From: JAVJUS01 sp040220455
GTDB lineage: Bacteria > Pseudomonadota > Alphaproteobacteria > DSM-16000 > Inquilinaceae
Length of the DNA stretch: 27,996 bases
NCBI GenBank assembly: GCA_040220455.1
Contig: JAVJUS010000084.1
Coordinates: 1-27,996, forward strand
Direction: 5' to 3'
Shown here in pieces: positions 15,476 to 22,897 of the stretch. Numbering within the stretch: position 1 is the first letter of the stretch; every line of letters starts with the position of its first letter. A program made the translations under genes and the position numbers. Below the pieces are notes generated by a model. The model was given only the letters and a program-made list of their open reading frames with translations. It did no database searches and was not told where the DNA came from.

Positions 15476-15658
15476 CTAGCCCTCGTCGGCGGGGTCCGAC
15501 TTCTTCTTGGCTCTCGGGGCGTGGTCCCGGCGGCCCCTGGGCCCGCCTATGACGATGGTCGTCGCCGCTTCGGCGTAACTCGGGTGATCGTCGGGGACGA
15601 GGCCCTGGAAGGTGCACTTCGTTGTGTCATCCCGGTCGGTTTCCGTCTTCCTTGCCAT
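15476..15658 (-). CDS. Hypothetical protein, last gene of small-protein operon (60 aa)
   Basis: The protein starts MARKTETDRDDTTKCTFQGL and ends with a basic, charged tail (RAKKKSDPADEG). ATG 15658 follows AGAGAGG at 7-8 nt. An alternative GTG at 15691 would overlap the stop of the gene before it (TAGTG) and give 71 residues, a coupled arrangement. There is no signal peptide, membrane segment or recognised domain. Composition suggests a small soluble, possibly nucleic-acid-associated protein, but nothing specific can be claimed. Confidence 0.55.
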   Translation of the reverse strand: MARKTETDRDDTTKCTFQGLVPDDHPSYAEAATTIVIGGPRGRRDHAPRAKKKSDPADEG

Positions 15659-15690
15659 GGGAAGGCCTCTCTGAGTTGCCGTTCTTGCCA

Positions 15691-15942
15691 CTACAGCGAC
15701 CCGATCATCTCCCGGAGCTCTTCAAGGGTCAGGTTCGGATGCCGCTTCAGGATCCGCTCTTCCATGCTGTCGTGAGCTTCCTTCGACATGGCGCCGGTCT
15801 CGGGCAGGTTGCTGGTGTCGCCCAGGGCCTCGAGTTGCCGCATGCGGGCAGCGGCTCTCTTCGAAGCTCCGGGCTCCGCCTGCATCGGCTCGTCGATCTC
15901 CTCGGCGCGTGCTGCGAGGTATTCGCCAAACAGGTTGCTCAT
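15691..15942 (-). CDS. Hypothetical protein of small-protein operon (83 aa)
   Basis: The protein begins MSNLFGEYLAARAEEIDEPM and ends with LKRHPNLTLEELREMIGSL. It is mostly helical and acidic, without signal peptide or transmembrane segment. The start is preceded by GAAGAGAAAG and overlaps the stop of the upstream gene by 4 nt (ATGA), a sign of translational coupling. No known domain is recognised. The C-terminal LTLEELREMIG helix could be an interaction segment. Confidence 0.65.
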   Translation of the reverse strand: MSNLFGEYLAARAEEIDEPMQAEPGASKRAAARMRQLEALGDTSNLPETGAMSKEAHDSMEERILKRHPNLTLEELREMIGSL

Positions 15943-16133
15943 CGGTCTTTCTCTTCGTCCTGGGGCTTGGTGTCTGCTGCACCGTCATTGGTGCTGACCT
16001 GAGGGTCGGGCGGGGCGGTCTTCTTCCCCACGCCTATCGGCCACCAGGCCGACGAGACGGTGAAGACCGTGAAGGCCTTATCGGCGCGCAGCTCTTCCTC
16101 GGTCAGAAAGCGCCTGGACACGATCTTTGCCAT
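15939..16133 (-). CDS. Hypothetical protein of small-protein operon (64 aa)
   Basis: The protein begins MAKIVSRRFLTEEELRADKA, followed by FTVFTVSSAWWPIGVGKKTA, and ends in a polar, disordered-looking tail (DTKPQDEEKDR). ATG 16133 follows GGGAGACTGACC, a good ribosome site. It starts 2 bp after the stop of the 173-aa gene and overlaps the next gene by 4 nt, so it lies in the middle of a tight operon. The short hydrophobic AWWPIGVG stretch is too short to span a membrane. Family unknown. Confidence 0.65.
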   Translation of the reverse strand: MAKIVSRRFLTEEELRADKAFTVFTVSSAWWPIGVGKKTAPPDPQVSTNDGAADTKPQDEEKDR

Positions 16134-16135
16134 GG

Positions 16136-16657
16136 TCAGTCTCCCTGCTCGCGATGTTCGGGATAGGTTTGTGCATCGGGCCCGGTGATCCGCCGGTAGC
16201 GCCCCTCGCTCTCGATCCCGACGGCCTGTTGCTGGAATGCCAGGCGCAGTTCCTCGGCGGCAGTGTCGACGGCGTCGTGATCCTCGGAGGCCAGCTTGAT
16301 CGCCAGGGTCGGCAATATCCGTCCGCGCCAGTAGCCCGTGGCCTCGATCAGAGTGAAGGCGGGGAAGATCCCGGACAGGATGGCCGCCACCTCACCGCGG
16401 TCGTGCTCTGAGAACGGCTGCCCCTCGCGGTTGGCGAGGTAGAGGGTGTGCATCCGGAGCCCTTCCGGGGCGGGCTCTGCAGACGCTGTCGGTTGGATGG
16501 AGACGGACACGAAAAAACCCTCCGCGCTCGGTTGCGACAGAGGGCTGACGAAACTCTCATGACGGCCCGCTTGGTTGCCAGTCGGCCGCATCTCCCGGAA
16601 CCGGGAGGCCACCTTGCCCGGGCGGGGCAGGTTGGCGAGGGCGTCAGCCCTGCTCAT
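16136..16657 (-). CDS. Hypothetical protein, first gene of small-protein operon (up to 173 aa)
   Basis: The N-terminal 60 residues look disordered. Residues about 68-160 form a compact alpha/beta-like part (MHTLYLANREGQPFSEHDRG, then IFPAFTLIEATGYWRG, then a helix ending in LRLAFQQQAVGIES). The layout faintly recalls small ferredoxin-like DUFs such as DUF3574, but without an export signal, and I do not assign it. The ATG at 16657 has no clear Shine-Dalgarno; in-frame ATGs (MRPTGN, MHTLY) are alternatives, so the true start is uncertain. It leads the four-gene operon and lies next to the inverted TGACA repeat region at 16747-16852, which may control it. Confidence 0.6.
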   Translation of the reverse strand: MSRADALANLPRPGKVASRFREMRPTGNQAGRHESFVSPLSQPSAEGFFVSVSIQPTASAEPAPEGLRMHTLYLANREGQPFSEHDRGEVAAILSGIFPAFTLIEATGYWRGRILPTLAIKLASEDHDAVDTAAEELRLAFQQQAVGIESEGRYRRITGPDAQTYPEHREQGD

Positions 16658-16746
16658 GATGCTGGTTGGAGGGTGGCGGGCCGTGGCCTAGGGCGCAAGG
16701 CGATCTTTCGATATTCTGTGGTCCGTGGTGGGCTGGATACGAGGAG

Positions 16747-16852
16747 AGTGTGACAGTTGTGACGGAATGACAGGGTTCTGAGTAATGTCTCTACTAGGCC
16801 TTTTGTGCCGACTTCTTCGAAAACTCTGTCATTCCGTCATTAGTGTCACAAC
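16747..16852. promoter_or_regulatory. Inverted array of TGACA-type repeats (operator or origin candidate)
   Basis: On the left, GTGTGACAG, TTGTGACGG and AATGACAG (16748-16773) follow one another at 8-9 bp steps. On the right, CTGTCATTCCGTCA and GTGTCACAAC (16826-16852) are the inverse order. The two arms are separated by about 52 bp. The GTGACA core is the same as at the island ends (12609-12628, 22470-22489). The site sits between the divergent ends of the small-protein operon start and the GFA gene stop. It could be an operator, a protein-binding origin, or a recombination-control site. Confidence 0.55.
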
Positions 16853-16978
16853 TACCTCAGGCCTCGCTGGGCTATTGCGTTCTGCGGGGAATCGGAAGAG
16901 CCCGTTTTGGTGTTTCCACGACCCCGGGGAATCGTCTGAATCCGCTGATATGCGCAAGCACCGGAGCACCGTCGAGCG

Positions 16979-17983
16979 TCAATACCCCAACGGCTTATCC
17001 TCGACTCGCCAATGCTCCTTGTAGGCGGTTCCCCGATTCACAGTTCCGTCCGGATTGCGGCTGTGCTCTTCAAACGCCTCGATCCCCGCAATGACCATGC
17101 TGCAGGGCAAAGCCTCCCCAAGATACAGTTGATACGCGTTTTCGGGGCCGATCCGGATCGTGTCAGGATGGTCGAGCGTGCCGCGAAAGAGGCCGACTTC
17201 CGGAAAGCGCTCGCCAGTCAGCCAGACCGCCGTCCCGCAGGTTCCACAAAATCGCCGGTCCAGCTTCTTTCCACTGCCCCCGTGATGTTCGAAGGACTTC
17301 GGCTCACCCTGCACCCTCCTGAACCGGTCCTTTCGAAACAGCAGCTCGTAGTTCACACCCGTTCCCAGCGCTTTCTGGCAAGACCGGCAGTGACATATGA
17401 TCACGAACTCGGGATCGCCCTCTGCCTCATACCTGACGGCGCCACACAGGCATCCGCCCGCATGTAGCGCCTCGGCTTCACCTTGGTCTTGTCGCAGAGC
17501 ATGCGTCTCGGTTTTCACCACTTGGGCCACCGACCCGTCAGACGGGTCACAATGCCCGGCAAACGCCGTGTAGCCGGCTGGCACTACAGTGTTTGACTGC
17601 GCGCAGTCGACATACAGGTATTGAAGCGTGTCGGTGTCAAATCGGAGTTCTTCGGGCTCATCGAAGGTCGCTGTAAGGACGTTGTGTGAATCCTCGTATC
17701 GCTCGAATGTCATGAACAGATGTGAACCGCACCTATTGCAGGAATGGATATAGACCTCCCTTCCGCTGCCTTCTGATCGGTGAGTGTAAATCGCTGGCTT
17801 GCCCTGTGTGAGTTCAACATCGCCTCGAAAAAAGCAATGCTCCACAAGGTAGGGTCCTCCGGTCAACTTCTGACAAAAATGACAGTTGCAAACAAAGGCG
17901 TTCGCTGTGTGCTTGACTGTCCGATACCTGATCCTGCCACAAAGGCATCCACCCGTGAGACCGCCGGAATAGTCCGTTGCCAT
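16979..17983 (-). CDS. Tandem GFA-domain (glutathione-dependent formaldehyde-activating-like) protein
   Basis: This 334-residue protein contains two copies of the zinc-binding GFA fold. Domain 1 has GCLCGRIRY, CNCHFCQKLTG and HSCNRCGSHLF. Domain 2 has GCLCGAVRY, CHCRSCQKALG and RRFCGTCGTAVW. Each has the CxC, CxxC and CxxC cysteine sets expected for zinc. Single-domain GFA proteins are usually about 130-190 residues, so this is a fused duplication. ATG 17983 follows AGGGGGG, and the longer upstream frame has no domain content. Functional claims for the family (formaldehyde-glutathione adduct formation) are weak outside a few members, so the role here is unknown. It looks like cargo of the island. 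Confidence 0.88.
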   Translation of the reverse strand: MATDYSGGLTGGCLCGRIRYRTVKHTANAFVCNCHFCQKLTGGPYLVEHCFFRGDVELTQGKPAIYTHRSEGSGREVYIHSCNRCGSHLFMTFERYEDSHNVLTATFDEPEELRFDTDTLQYLYVDCAQSNTVVPAGYTAFAGHCDPSDGSVAQVVKTETHALRQDQGEAEALHAGGCLCGAVRYEAEGDPEFVIICHCRSCQKALGTGVNYELLFRKDRFRRVQGEPKSFEHHGGSGKKLDRRFCGTCGTAVWLTGERFPEVGLFRGTLDHPDTIRIGPENAYQLYLGEALPCSMVIAGIEAFEEHSRNPDGTVNRGTAYKEHWRVEDKPLGY

Positions 17984-18507
17984 CGAGTCCCCCCTGTGGC
18001 TGCTTGGCCAGTCTAAGTTGGGGCCGCCTGCAGCTGCGGTTGCGCGTGTGAGGCTAGGAAGCGCCCTCAGCTTTGCTAACGAGTAGAGCATGATAGCCGT
18101 TTCAAGACACGGTCGGAACGGCAGCTGCGTCCGCGGAGTAGCCCTATGCAGACCGCCGGCATCGGCTGTCCCCAAAGTCATTTGCAGGCCTTCTTCAGCA
18201 GCCTGCTAGGATCCCGAAGAGGGCCGTGCCCAACATAGTACTCTGTCCCCGCCGCGGCCTCAGAGGGGCATCGATCCGAACCTGGAGGCACTCCTGGATG
18301 GAGGGAGGCTTGTAGCCGGGCATGAGCAACTGCCCGTCAGCGTCCACCGCTGGCCTGGATCGCCTGGAGCGAGAAGGCTTCTCGCAGCCCGGGATGACGA
18401 CTGGATGCCGCAGCTGGTGCGCTCGGTGGACAGGTCACTCATCGATGACTGGCTCCCGGGACAAGGTTCGAGGTGCAGTAATCCCGAAGGACGCTGGGAG
18501 AGCGCCA
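17984..18507. other. Gene-poor island segment
   Basis: About 520 bp between the GFA gene and the DUF1059 gene. Small frames are present on both strands, but none has a ribosome site or a recognisable protein. Nothing can be assigned. Confidence 0.4.
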
Positions 18508-18681
18508 TCAGCTGTCTCGGATCTTGGCCTTGACCGCCTCGATGGTCTCCGGCGTCAGCGCGAGGTCGGGGTGCTTGTCCTGCGCGTGAGCGGCGACCTT
18601 CTGCATGAGTTCGTCGTCGGTCGACGCCCTGGCCTCGAAGTCGCAACCGGGCATCAGATCGCCGCATCGGATCGTCTTCAT
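18508..18681 (-). CDS. DUF1059 domain small protein (57 aa)
   Basis: This frame is too short for routine gene calling, but it is convincing. Translation from ATG 18681 starts MKTIRCGDLMPGCDFEARAS, goes on with DDELMQKVAAHAQDKH and ends PETIEAVKAKIRDS. The CGDLMPGCDFEA block with two cysteines, and the helix with AHAQ-H, are the marks of DUF1059, a small conserved soluble family of unknown function found widely in bacteria and archaea. A good ribosome site (GGGAGGGAACAACGCC) precedes the ATG. It lies 63 bp downstream of the exported coiled-coil-like protein gene on the same strand and may be cotranscribed. Confidence 0.88.
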   Translation of the reverse strand: MKTIRCGDLMPGCDFEARASTDDELMQKVAAHAQDKHPDLALTPETIEAVKAKIRDS

Positions 18682-18744
18682 GGCGTTGTTCCCTCCCGCT
18701 TCGCTTGGCTACCAAAACAGTAGTTGAAGGTACTGAAATTGTCC

Positions 18745-19467
18745 TCAACGGTTGCAGGGAGTGGACGCTAGAGACGTGCAGGCTCGCGTGCGCCAGTCCT
18801 GCCCAATCGCAGAGGGATCATATTTCGGCACCCCCGAGTCATTGCAGTTACACGGCGGTGCGCCGGGCGTTCCTGAAGAGGCCGGTGGAGCCGCTGGCGC
18901 GCCGGATGAGACATCGCAATCCCGTCCGATCCGATCATAACTCGTTGGACGGGAAGAGCCTCCCTGCCAGCTGCCGCCATCCAACCACAGGTGCTGATTG
19001 ATCCCCCAGTCTGAGGGGTTGGAGCGCAGGTGGGCCAGGGCGCTCCCCAGTTCGAAAGCCATTCCGGCGCAGCCGTGGAGTGTCACGGAGACTGGCTGCA
19101 AATCGGGTGGCATCAGGGAGCGTACACGCCGCTGAAATTCAAGAAGCTCGCGTAGGTGGGCTCTCACGCGTTGTAGCTCCTGTGAATTGGGCCCTCTGCG
19201 TTCCAAGTCCTCGGCACGCGCGCTGAACGTCTCGATATCATTGTGCACACGGTGGAGATCCGTAATGTGTCGCGTGAAATTCCCGAAACTGGAAGGTGGT
19301 GTCTCGCCGGCGCGATAGACCTGCTCAGGATAGATGAAGAACTGCACCTCGTTCGCGGTCGATCCTGCGGGCAGGATTACAAGACCCACCGACAGCAGGA
19401 TCGCGGCACTGAGAATGCGCCAAAACGAGGCTATGAGGGGAGGCGGACCATTCGCATGATGCAACAT
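18745..19467 (-). CDS. Exported protein of unknown function (240 aa)
   Basis: ATG 19467 follows GGAGGAACGCAACG. The N-terminal 39 residues contain a hydrophobic core (ILSAAILLSVGLVILPAG) and a probable signal cleavage near STANE. The middle (about 65-120: FTRHITDLHRVHNDIETFSA, then EDLERR and LRELLEFQRRVRSL) is a strong helical, coiled-coil-like segment. The C-terminal third is Pro/Gly/Ser-rich and has most of the cysteines (PPCNCND, TRACTS, TPCNR), as in a disulfide-bonded exterior domain. No family is recognised. It is divergent from another exported helical protein at 19891-21195, and they may form a pair. Confidence 0.72.
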   Translation of the reverse strand: MLHHANGPPPLIASFWRILSAAILLSVGLVILPAGSTANEVQFFIYPEQVYRAGETPPSSFGNFTRHITDLHRVHNDIETFSARAEDLERRGPNSQELQRVRAHLRELLEFQRRVRSLMPPDLQPVSVTLHGCAGMAFELGSALAHLRSNPSDWGINQHLWLDGGSWQGGSSRPTSYDRIGRDCDVSSGAPAAPPASSGTPGAPPCNCNDSGVPKYDPSAIGQDWRTRACTSLASTPCNR

Positions 19468-19890
19468 CGTTGCGTTCCTCCGCTTACGATTATATTATCA
19501 TGAGTGACACGAGGCGTCCAGCCCCGCGATTGGGGCTGATTGGCAGGTGCACGATGCGAGGGGTGTCGCCGTGCTGTGCATATCCCGGCCAAGGACGATC
19601 GGTTCCTCAGAGCGTCGCGCTGCTGCGCAAGCTGGAAGGCGATGGTTTCCCTGGGTGCGCCACCCGTGGCGCCGGCATTACCCGGGTTAGCCGCACTCCA
19701 GCAGATGCCGGAAGGAGTGCCGTTTGCCGAACACGGATTGGCGGCGTCAAAGCGGCCGTCGACCGCTGCCTTCACCTGAACGCGATCTTCAGTCAGGGGC
19801 GAGATTGCACAAGCGGCGTCGCGGGAGCACACCTCAGGACGTGAGCCGAGGCGAGGGAGAACTGGAACTCGTGAGACGGCGGGGAAGACC
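19468..19890. other. Divergent intergenic region between two exported-protein genes, with uncertain ORF
   Basis: About 420 bp. It contains an AT-rich stretch (TTATATTATCATGAGT on the + strand, near 19490) that could carry the promoter of the minus-strand gene. A minus frame (19431-19904, TTG start) encodes a cysteine-containing, moderately protein-like sequence but overlaps both flanking gene starts and has no good ribosome site. A plus frame over the same bases is no better. I treat the region as regulatory, possibly with a decayed gene. Confidence 0.35.
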
Positions 19891-21195
19891 ATGCGGTCCA
19901 TCAATATCGGTCATGCCGGTCGAGCAGGCGCAAAGGCGATGGCTGTGGTAATGCTCTCGGCCTCGTTTTGGGCCATGACGAGCGGCGCATCCGTTGCGGC
20001 CATGCCCGAGGCGTGTTCAGCAGAGGCGCAAAGCGCTGAGGACCGCTTCGCGCTCGAGCACTTGTATCGGACAATCGAGCAGTTACAGGAACGCTGGCGC
20101 AGCGGCGGCTTCACGAGCTCCGTTGACGGGATGGGCCATCCGAGCAACGGAGGACTGGAGCGGCGCATTACACTGACCGAAGATGGATTGGCCGAGCTTA
20201 TCGAACTGGGGGCCGACGCCTATGCGTTCATTCGCGCCAGCCAGGCGACCGCCAATCAGATCCGGGGGCACATCGAGCGGTCCCTGGATGCTGGAAACGA
20301 CTACCAGGTTTCATACGGACTCGAGTCTCTCGAGATCTGGCACACGAATATCACCAAGGAGAAGCAACGGCTCCGTGATGTGATCGCCGCCGACGAGGCC
20401 GCGCTGAGAAAACTCAGGAGCGATTACCTCGCCCGACTTGCGGAATTGAGGCTGGAGCTTGTCGCGCTCGTTGGACCGGTTGCCGCCGACGGCGCGTGCG
20501 CCGTTCCGGACCCCTTGTGTGAAGTCGAGCTGGTTGCGACGCAGGATGAGTTCCTGCATGCCGAGAAGGCGATTTACAGCCTATCGCGCGCTTACGCCGA
20601 ACTGAGCGAAATCGATCCCCCCGAGGACATGCCGAGGGTCACGATGGTTCGGGACGGGAACATGGCGCGTCTGGAGGTGCACGATATCAACCGCTGGCTC
20701 GTGGATGCATCGGCCTTCGGTGTGAGCGTGTCGAGCACGCTGGCCAGTTTTGAACACTTCAACTTTTATGGAGAGCTGGTCTCCGTCAATCCCTGGGTGA
20801 ATGCCGCCGCGAATTTCTCGGCGATCCTGTCACAAGAAGCGGCGGGACGGCATGATACGGAAATGATGCCGCTGCACGAGGCGGAAGAGCTGTATGAGGA
20901 GTACCTCGATCTTCAGAGCGGTGTGACTCGCCAAGAGGCAATACGGAGGCAGAGTTGCGTGATGGAGATTGCTCGCCAGCGCATCAATGCCGACTACTTG
21001 CAGGCGCGTGCACTGAGACAGGATCTGGCGACTGGCCAATTCGGCGCTTGCGATGGCGGCCTGTACGCCACTCTCACACCCGGCGAGCTTGATGACACAA
21101 TGGAGGGCCTGTTTTCCATGGTGTCGGACGTGAACAGCGTTGTACCGAACTTCGTCGAGGACTATTCGGGGTGCCCGGTTCGCCGTGAGCGCTGA
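19891..21195 (+). CDS. Exported helical protein of unknown function (434 aa)
   Basis: ATG 19891 follows GGGGAAG. The N-terminus (MRSINIGHAGRAGAKAMAVV, then MLSASFWAMTSGASVAAM) is a signal peptide with likely cleavage near VAA or AMP. The mature protein is largely helical, with heptad-like stretches (ALEHLYRTIEQLQERW; ITKEKQRLRDVIAADEAALR; LRSDYLARLAELRLEL), and has scattered cysteines (CSAEAQ, CAVPDPLCEVE, CDGG, CPV). The coiled coils and export suggest a periplasmic or secreted structural or interaction role. No named family is recognised. The gene is divergent from 18745-19467, which encodes another exported coiled-coil-like protein. Its composition is less GC-rich than the host, fitting island cargo. 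Confidence 0.72.
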   Translation: MRSINIGHAGRAGAKAMAVVMLSASFWAMTSGASVAAMPEACSAEAQSAEDRFALEHLYRTIEQLQERWRSGGFTSSVDGMGHPSNGGLERRITLTEDGLAELIELGADAYAFIRASQATANQIRGHIERSLDAGNDYQVSYGLESLEIWHTNITKEKQRLRDVIAADEAALRKLRSDYLARLAELRLELVALVGPVAADGACAVPDPLCEVELVATQDEFLHAEKAIYSLSRAYAELSEIDPPEDMPRVTMVRDGNMARLEVHDINRWLVDASAFGVSVSSTLASFEHFNFYGELVSVNPWVNAAANFSAILSQEAAGRHDTEMMPLHEAEELYEEYLDLQSGVTRQEAIRRQSCVMEIARQRINADYLQARALRQDLATGQFGACDGGLYATLTPGELDDTMEGLFSMVSDVNSVVPNFVEDYSGCPVRRER

Positions 21196-21455
21196 GTCGC
21201 GAGCCTTCCACATTGCCGCCCATGTCACCGAAAGCCAGATTGCCGATTTCCGTGTGAGAAGTCGGGCAGGCCTTGGGTTGCGCGGGTTGTCGCGATGCCA
21301 TCATCGGCAGCTTGGGAAACGGTGCTTGGCATGCTTTGCCGCGAGGCATACTGAGTACGGTCGTCGAGCCCACACCCACAGCCTGGAGCGCGAGTTCCCC
21401 CCTCGACCCTATGGGATCTTCATGGCATCAAGGGGGTGTTCTCGGCTCGCTCGCC
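21196..21455. other. Intergenic region upstream of the integrase stop
   Basis: About 260 bp between two convergent genes. No terminator, repeat or gene is clear; small frames overlap in both directions without start signals. Confidence 0.35.
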
Positions 21456-22457
21456 TCAGCCGGGCGCCTGGTTCCCCGCCAGCTTTCTGGCCACGTCCTC
21501 GGCCCTGAGATGCGTGTAGCGTGCCAGCATGCGGTAGTCCCTGTGCCCGCTGATCAAGGCGACTTCGGGCACGCTCAGACCCCGTTCGAAGAACCGGCTG
21601 ATCGCCTCGTGGCGTAGGTCGTGGAAGTGCAGGTCCTCGATGCCGGCGCGCTTGACGAGCCGATGCCAGGCCAGCCGGAACGCGTTGATCGTGATGGGGA
21701 AGACCGCGTCGCCGTCTGCGGTGGCCATGGTCTCCAGCACCGTGACGGCCCGGTCGGTCAGCGGCACCGAACGCGCATGGCCGTTCTTGGTTTTCCCCAG
21801 TCGCGCGGTGCGCCCTTCGAGGTCGATGTCCTGCCAGCGCAGCCCCAGGATCTCGCCGCGCCGCATGCCGGTCTCGATGGCAAGATCCACGATGGGGGCG
21901 ATCAGGGAATTTCGGCTCTTCCGGGCGGCCGCCCGCAGGCTTTCGGCTTCCTCCGCGCTCAGGCGACGCTCGCGCGCCGGGTTCGGCTTCGGCTTGCGGA
22001 TCTGGCGGACGGGGTTCTCCGCGGGCCCGAGATCCCATTCGAGGCGGGCGATGTCGAGAACGTGCTGGAGCAGCGAAAGCTCCCGCAGGACCGTCTCGGG
22101 CGAGCAGGTGGCGAGGCGCTCGTCGCGGTAGCTGCTGAAGGTCGACGGAAGGAGCGTGCTCAAGGGCAGGGCGGCGATGCGGTGCCGCGTCATCCAGGTG
22201 AGCCGGTCGCGCTCGACGACGTGGCCCCGCTTGGAGGGCGTGACCTCATCACGATAACGGGTCAGGATGTCGCGGAGAAGGACCTTGCGTTCGCCCGGAG
22301 ACGGCCGCGCGAGGGGACCCAGGTCGGCCCTCGTCTCCATGTCGCGGGCCCACTGACGGGCGTCGGTGAGCTTGTGAAAGGAGCGGCTGACAGGCGGGTG
22401 GCCGTGCCGGCGCACCTGGACCTGATACTTCGAGCCGCGCTTGCGGATGGATGCCAT
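21456..22457 (-). CDS. Tyrosine site-specific integrase
   Basis: This 333-residue tyrosine recombinase has the full catalytic set: Arg199 (TGMRRGEILGLRW), Lys224 (GKTKNGHARSVPL), His279/Arg282 (HFHDLRHEAISR), His305 (ISGHRDYRML) and nucleophile Tyr314 (LARYTH). The N-terminal arm-binding part begins MASIRKRGSKYQVQVRRHGH, and the core-binding SAM-like domain lies at about 58-150. ATG 22457 is preceded by GCGAGGCGATCG. The gene lies about 100 bp from the right tRNA-Val and reads away from it, the classic place of an integrase using a tRNA 3' end as its attachment site. The TGTGACA repeat just upstream (22470-22489) could be an autoregulatory or arm site. Confidence 0.92.
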   Translation of the reverse strand: MASIRKRGSKYQVQVRRHGHPPVSRSFHKLTDARQWARDMETRADLGPLARPSPGERKVLLRDILTRYRDEVTPSKRGHVVERDRLTWMTRHRIAALPLSTLLPSTFSSYRDERLATCSPETVLRELSLLQHVLDIARLEWDLGPAENPVRQIRKPKPNPARERRLSAEEAESLRAAARKSRNSLIAPIVDLAIETGMRRGEILGLRWQDIDLEGRTARLGKTKNGHARSVPLTDRAVTVLETMATADGDAVFPITINAFRLAWHRLVKRAGIEDLHFHDLRHEAISRFFERGLSVPEVALISGHRDYRMLARYTHLRAEDVARKLAGNQAPG

Positions 22458-22469
22458 CGATCGCCTCGC

Positions 22470-22489
22470 TGTGACACCAGTGTGACAGC
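22470..22489 (+). repeat. Right copy of the TGTGACA double repeat next to the integrase start
   Basis: The same 20 bp as at 12609-12628, with two GTGACA units 11 bp apart, 12 bp upstream of the integrase ATG. It would overlap the integrase 5' leader or promoter. Likely bound by integrase, excisionase or a repressor. Confidence 0.6.
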
Positions 22490-22528
22490 GTGGCCGAAAG
22501 GGCGATCGAGGAAGGGGCAGACCTCTAT

Positions 22529-22551
22529 GCCAAGGCATTGAAAACCTTGGC
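22529..22551 (-). terminator. Hairpin downstream of right tRNA-Val
   Basis: GCCAAGG (22529-22535) pairs with CCTTGGC (22545-22551) around a 9-nt loop, shortly after the tRNA 3' end. No T-run follows on the tRNA strand, so it is a weak terminator candidate or a factor-binding stem. Confidence 0.4.
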
Positions 22552-22557
22552 AGAAGA

Positions 22558-22677
22558 AATGGTGGGCGCGGCTGGGTTTGAACCAGCGACCCCCGCCGTG
22601 TGAAGACGGTGCTCTCCCGCTGAGCTACGCGCCCGGAGGTCGTTGGCGGGTAAGTACGCGGGGACAGGGGGTGTGTC
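22558..22677. repeat. Right flanking direct repeat of the island (att-like, contains tRNA-Val)
   Basis: The match of 12372-12491 over 120 bp with three differences. It contains the tRNA gene and its upstream leader, and ends within the -35 hexamer at about 22674-22679. It is probably the host-side copy, because only this one keeps the full promoter. Confidence 0.85.
22560..22634 (-). tRNA. tRNA-Val (anticodon CAC), right copy
   Basis: Base-for-base identical to the left copy, with all arms paired, loop TTCACAC (anticodon CAC) and encoded CCA. A near-consensus promoter lies upstream (22651-22679). Together with the flanking integrase, this identifies it as the likely native attachment-site tRNA. 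Confidence 0.95.
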
Positions 22678-22679
22678 AA
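22651..22679 (-). promoter_or_regulatory. Promoter of the right tRNA-Val
   Basis: On the minus strand, TTGACA (-35, 22674-22679) and TACTTA (-10, 22651-22656) are separated by exactly 17 bp. The tRNA 5' end is 16 nt beyond the -10 box, which leaves a short leader. At the left copy the same positions read GGGACA and TACCTA. Confidence 0.8.
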
Positions 22680-22897
22680 GCATCGGTGGCGCGCCGGCCG
22701 CCGGCGCGGTCCCGGCGCGGGCGTCGTCGGGCGAACTCCGATCGGGGACAAGGCGTTGGTCCGGTGCTCGGCGGGGATCGGCCGCGGTGCCGAGGGTGCC
22801 GGCAGGTGGGGTCGATCGCCTCGCCGGTCGATTCCCGTTGCTGTATCGCGCGGCGGGTATAATTCTGTCGTGCCGTCTATTCGGGAGTTGCGAGACC

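Larger units (their letters stand above)
12372..22677. mobile_element. tRNA-Val-associated genomic island (integrative element)
   Basis: The segment is bounded by 120-bp direct repeats that each contain tRNA-Val(CAC), and a tyrosine integrase sits at the right end, pointing inward from its tRNA. Base composition is visibly more AT-rich than the host genes on either side, and the gene content changes to small unknown, secreted and broken genes plus an IS. TGTGACA-type repeats occur near both ends and in the middle. I see no phage capsid, relaxase, conjugation or resistance genes. A small integrative or mobilisable element, or the remnant of a larger one, fits best. Exact recombination points inside the 120-bp repeats cannot be fixed. 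Confidence 0.8.

Noticed and set aside
19431..19904. 157-residue minus-strand ORF
   Set aside because: Starts at TTG without ribosome site and overlaps the starts of both flanking genes; kept only as a possible decayed gene.
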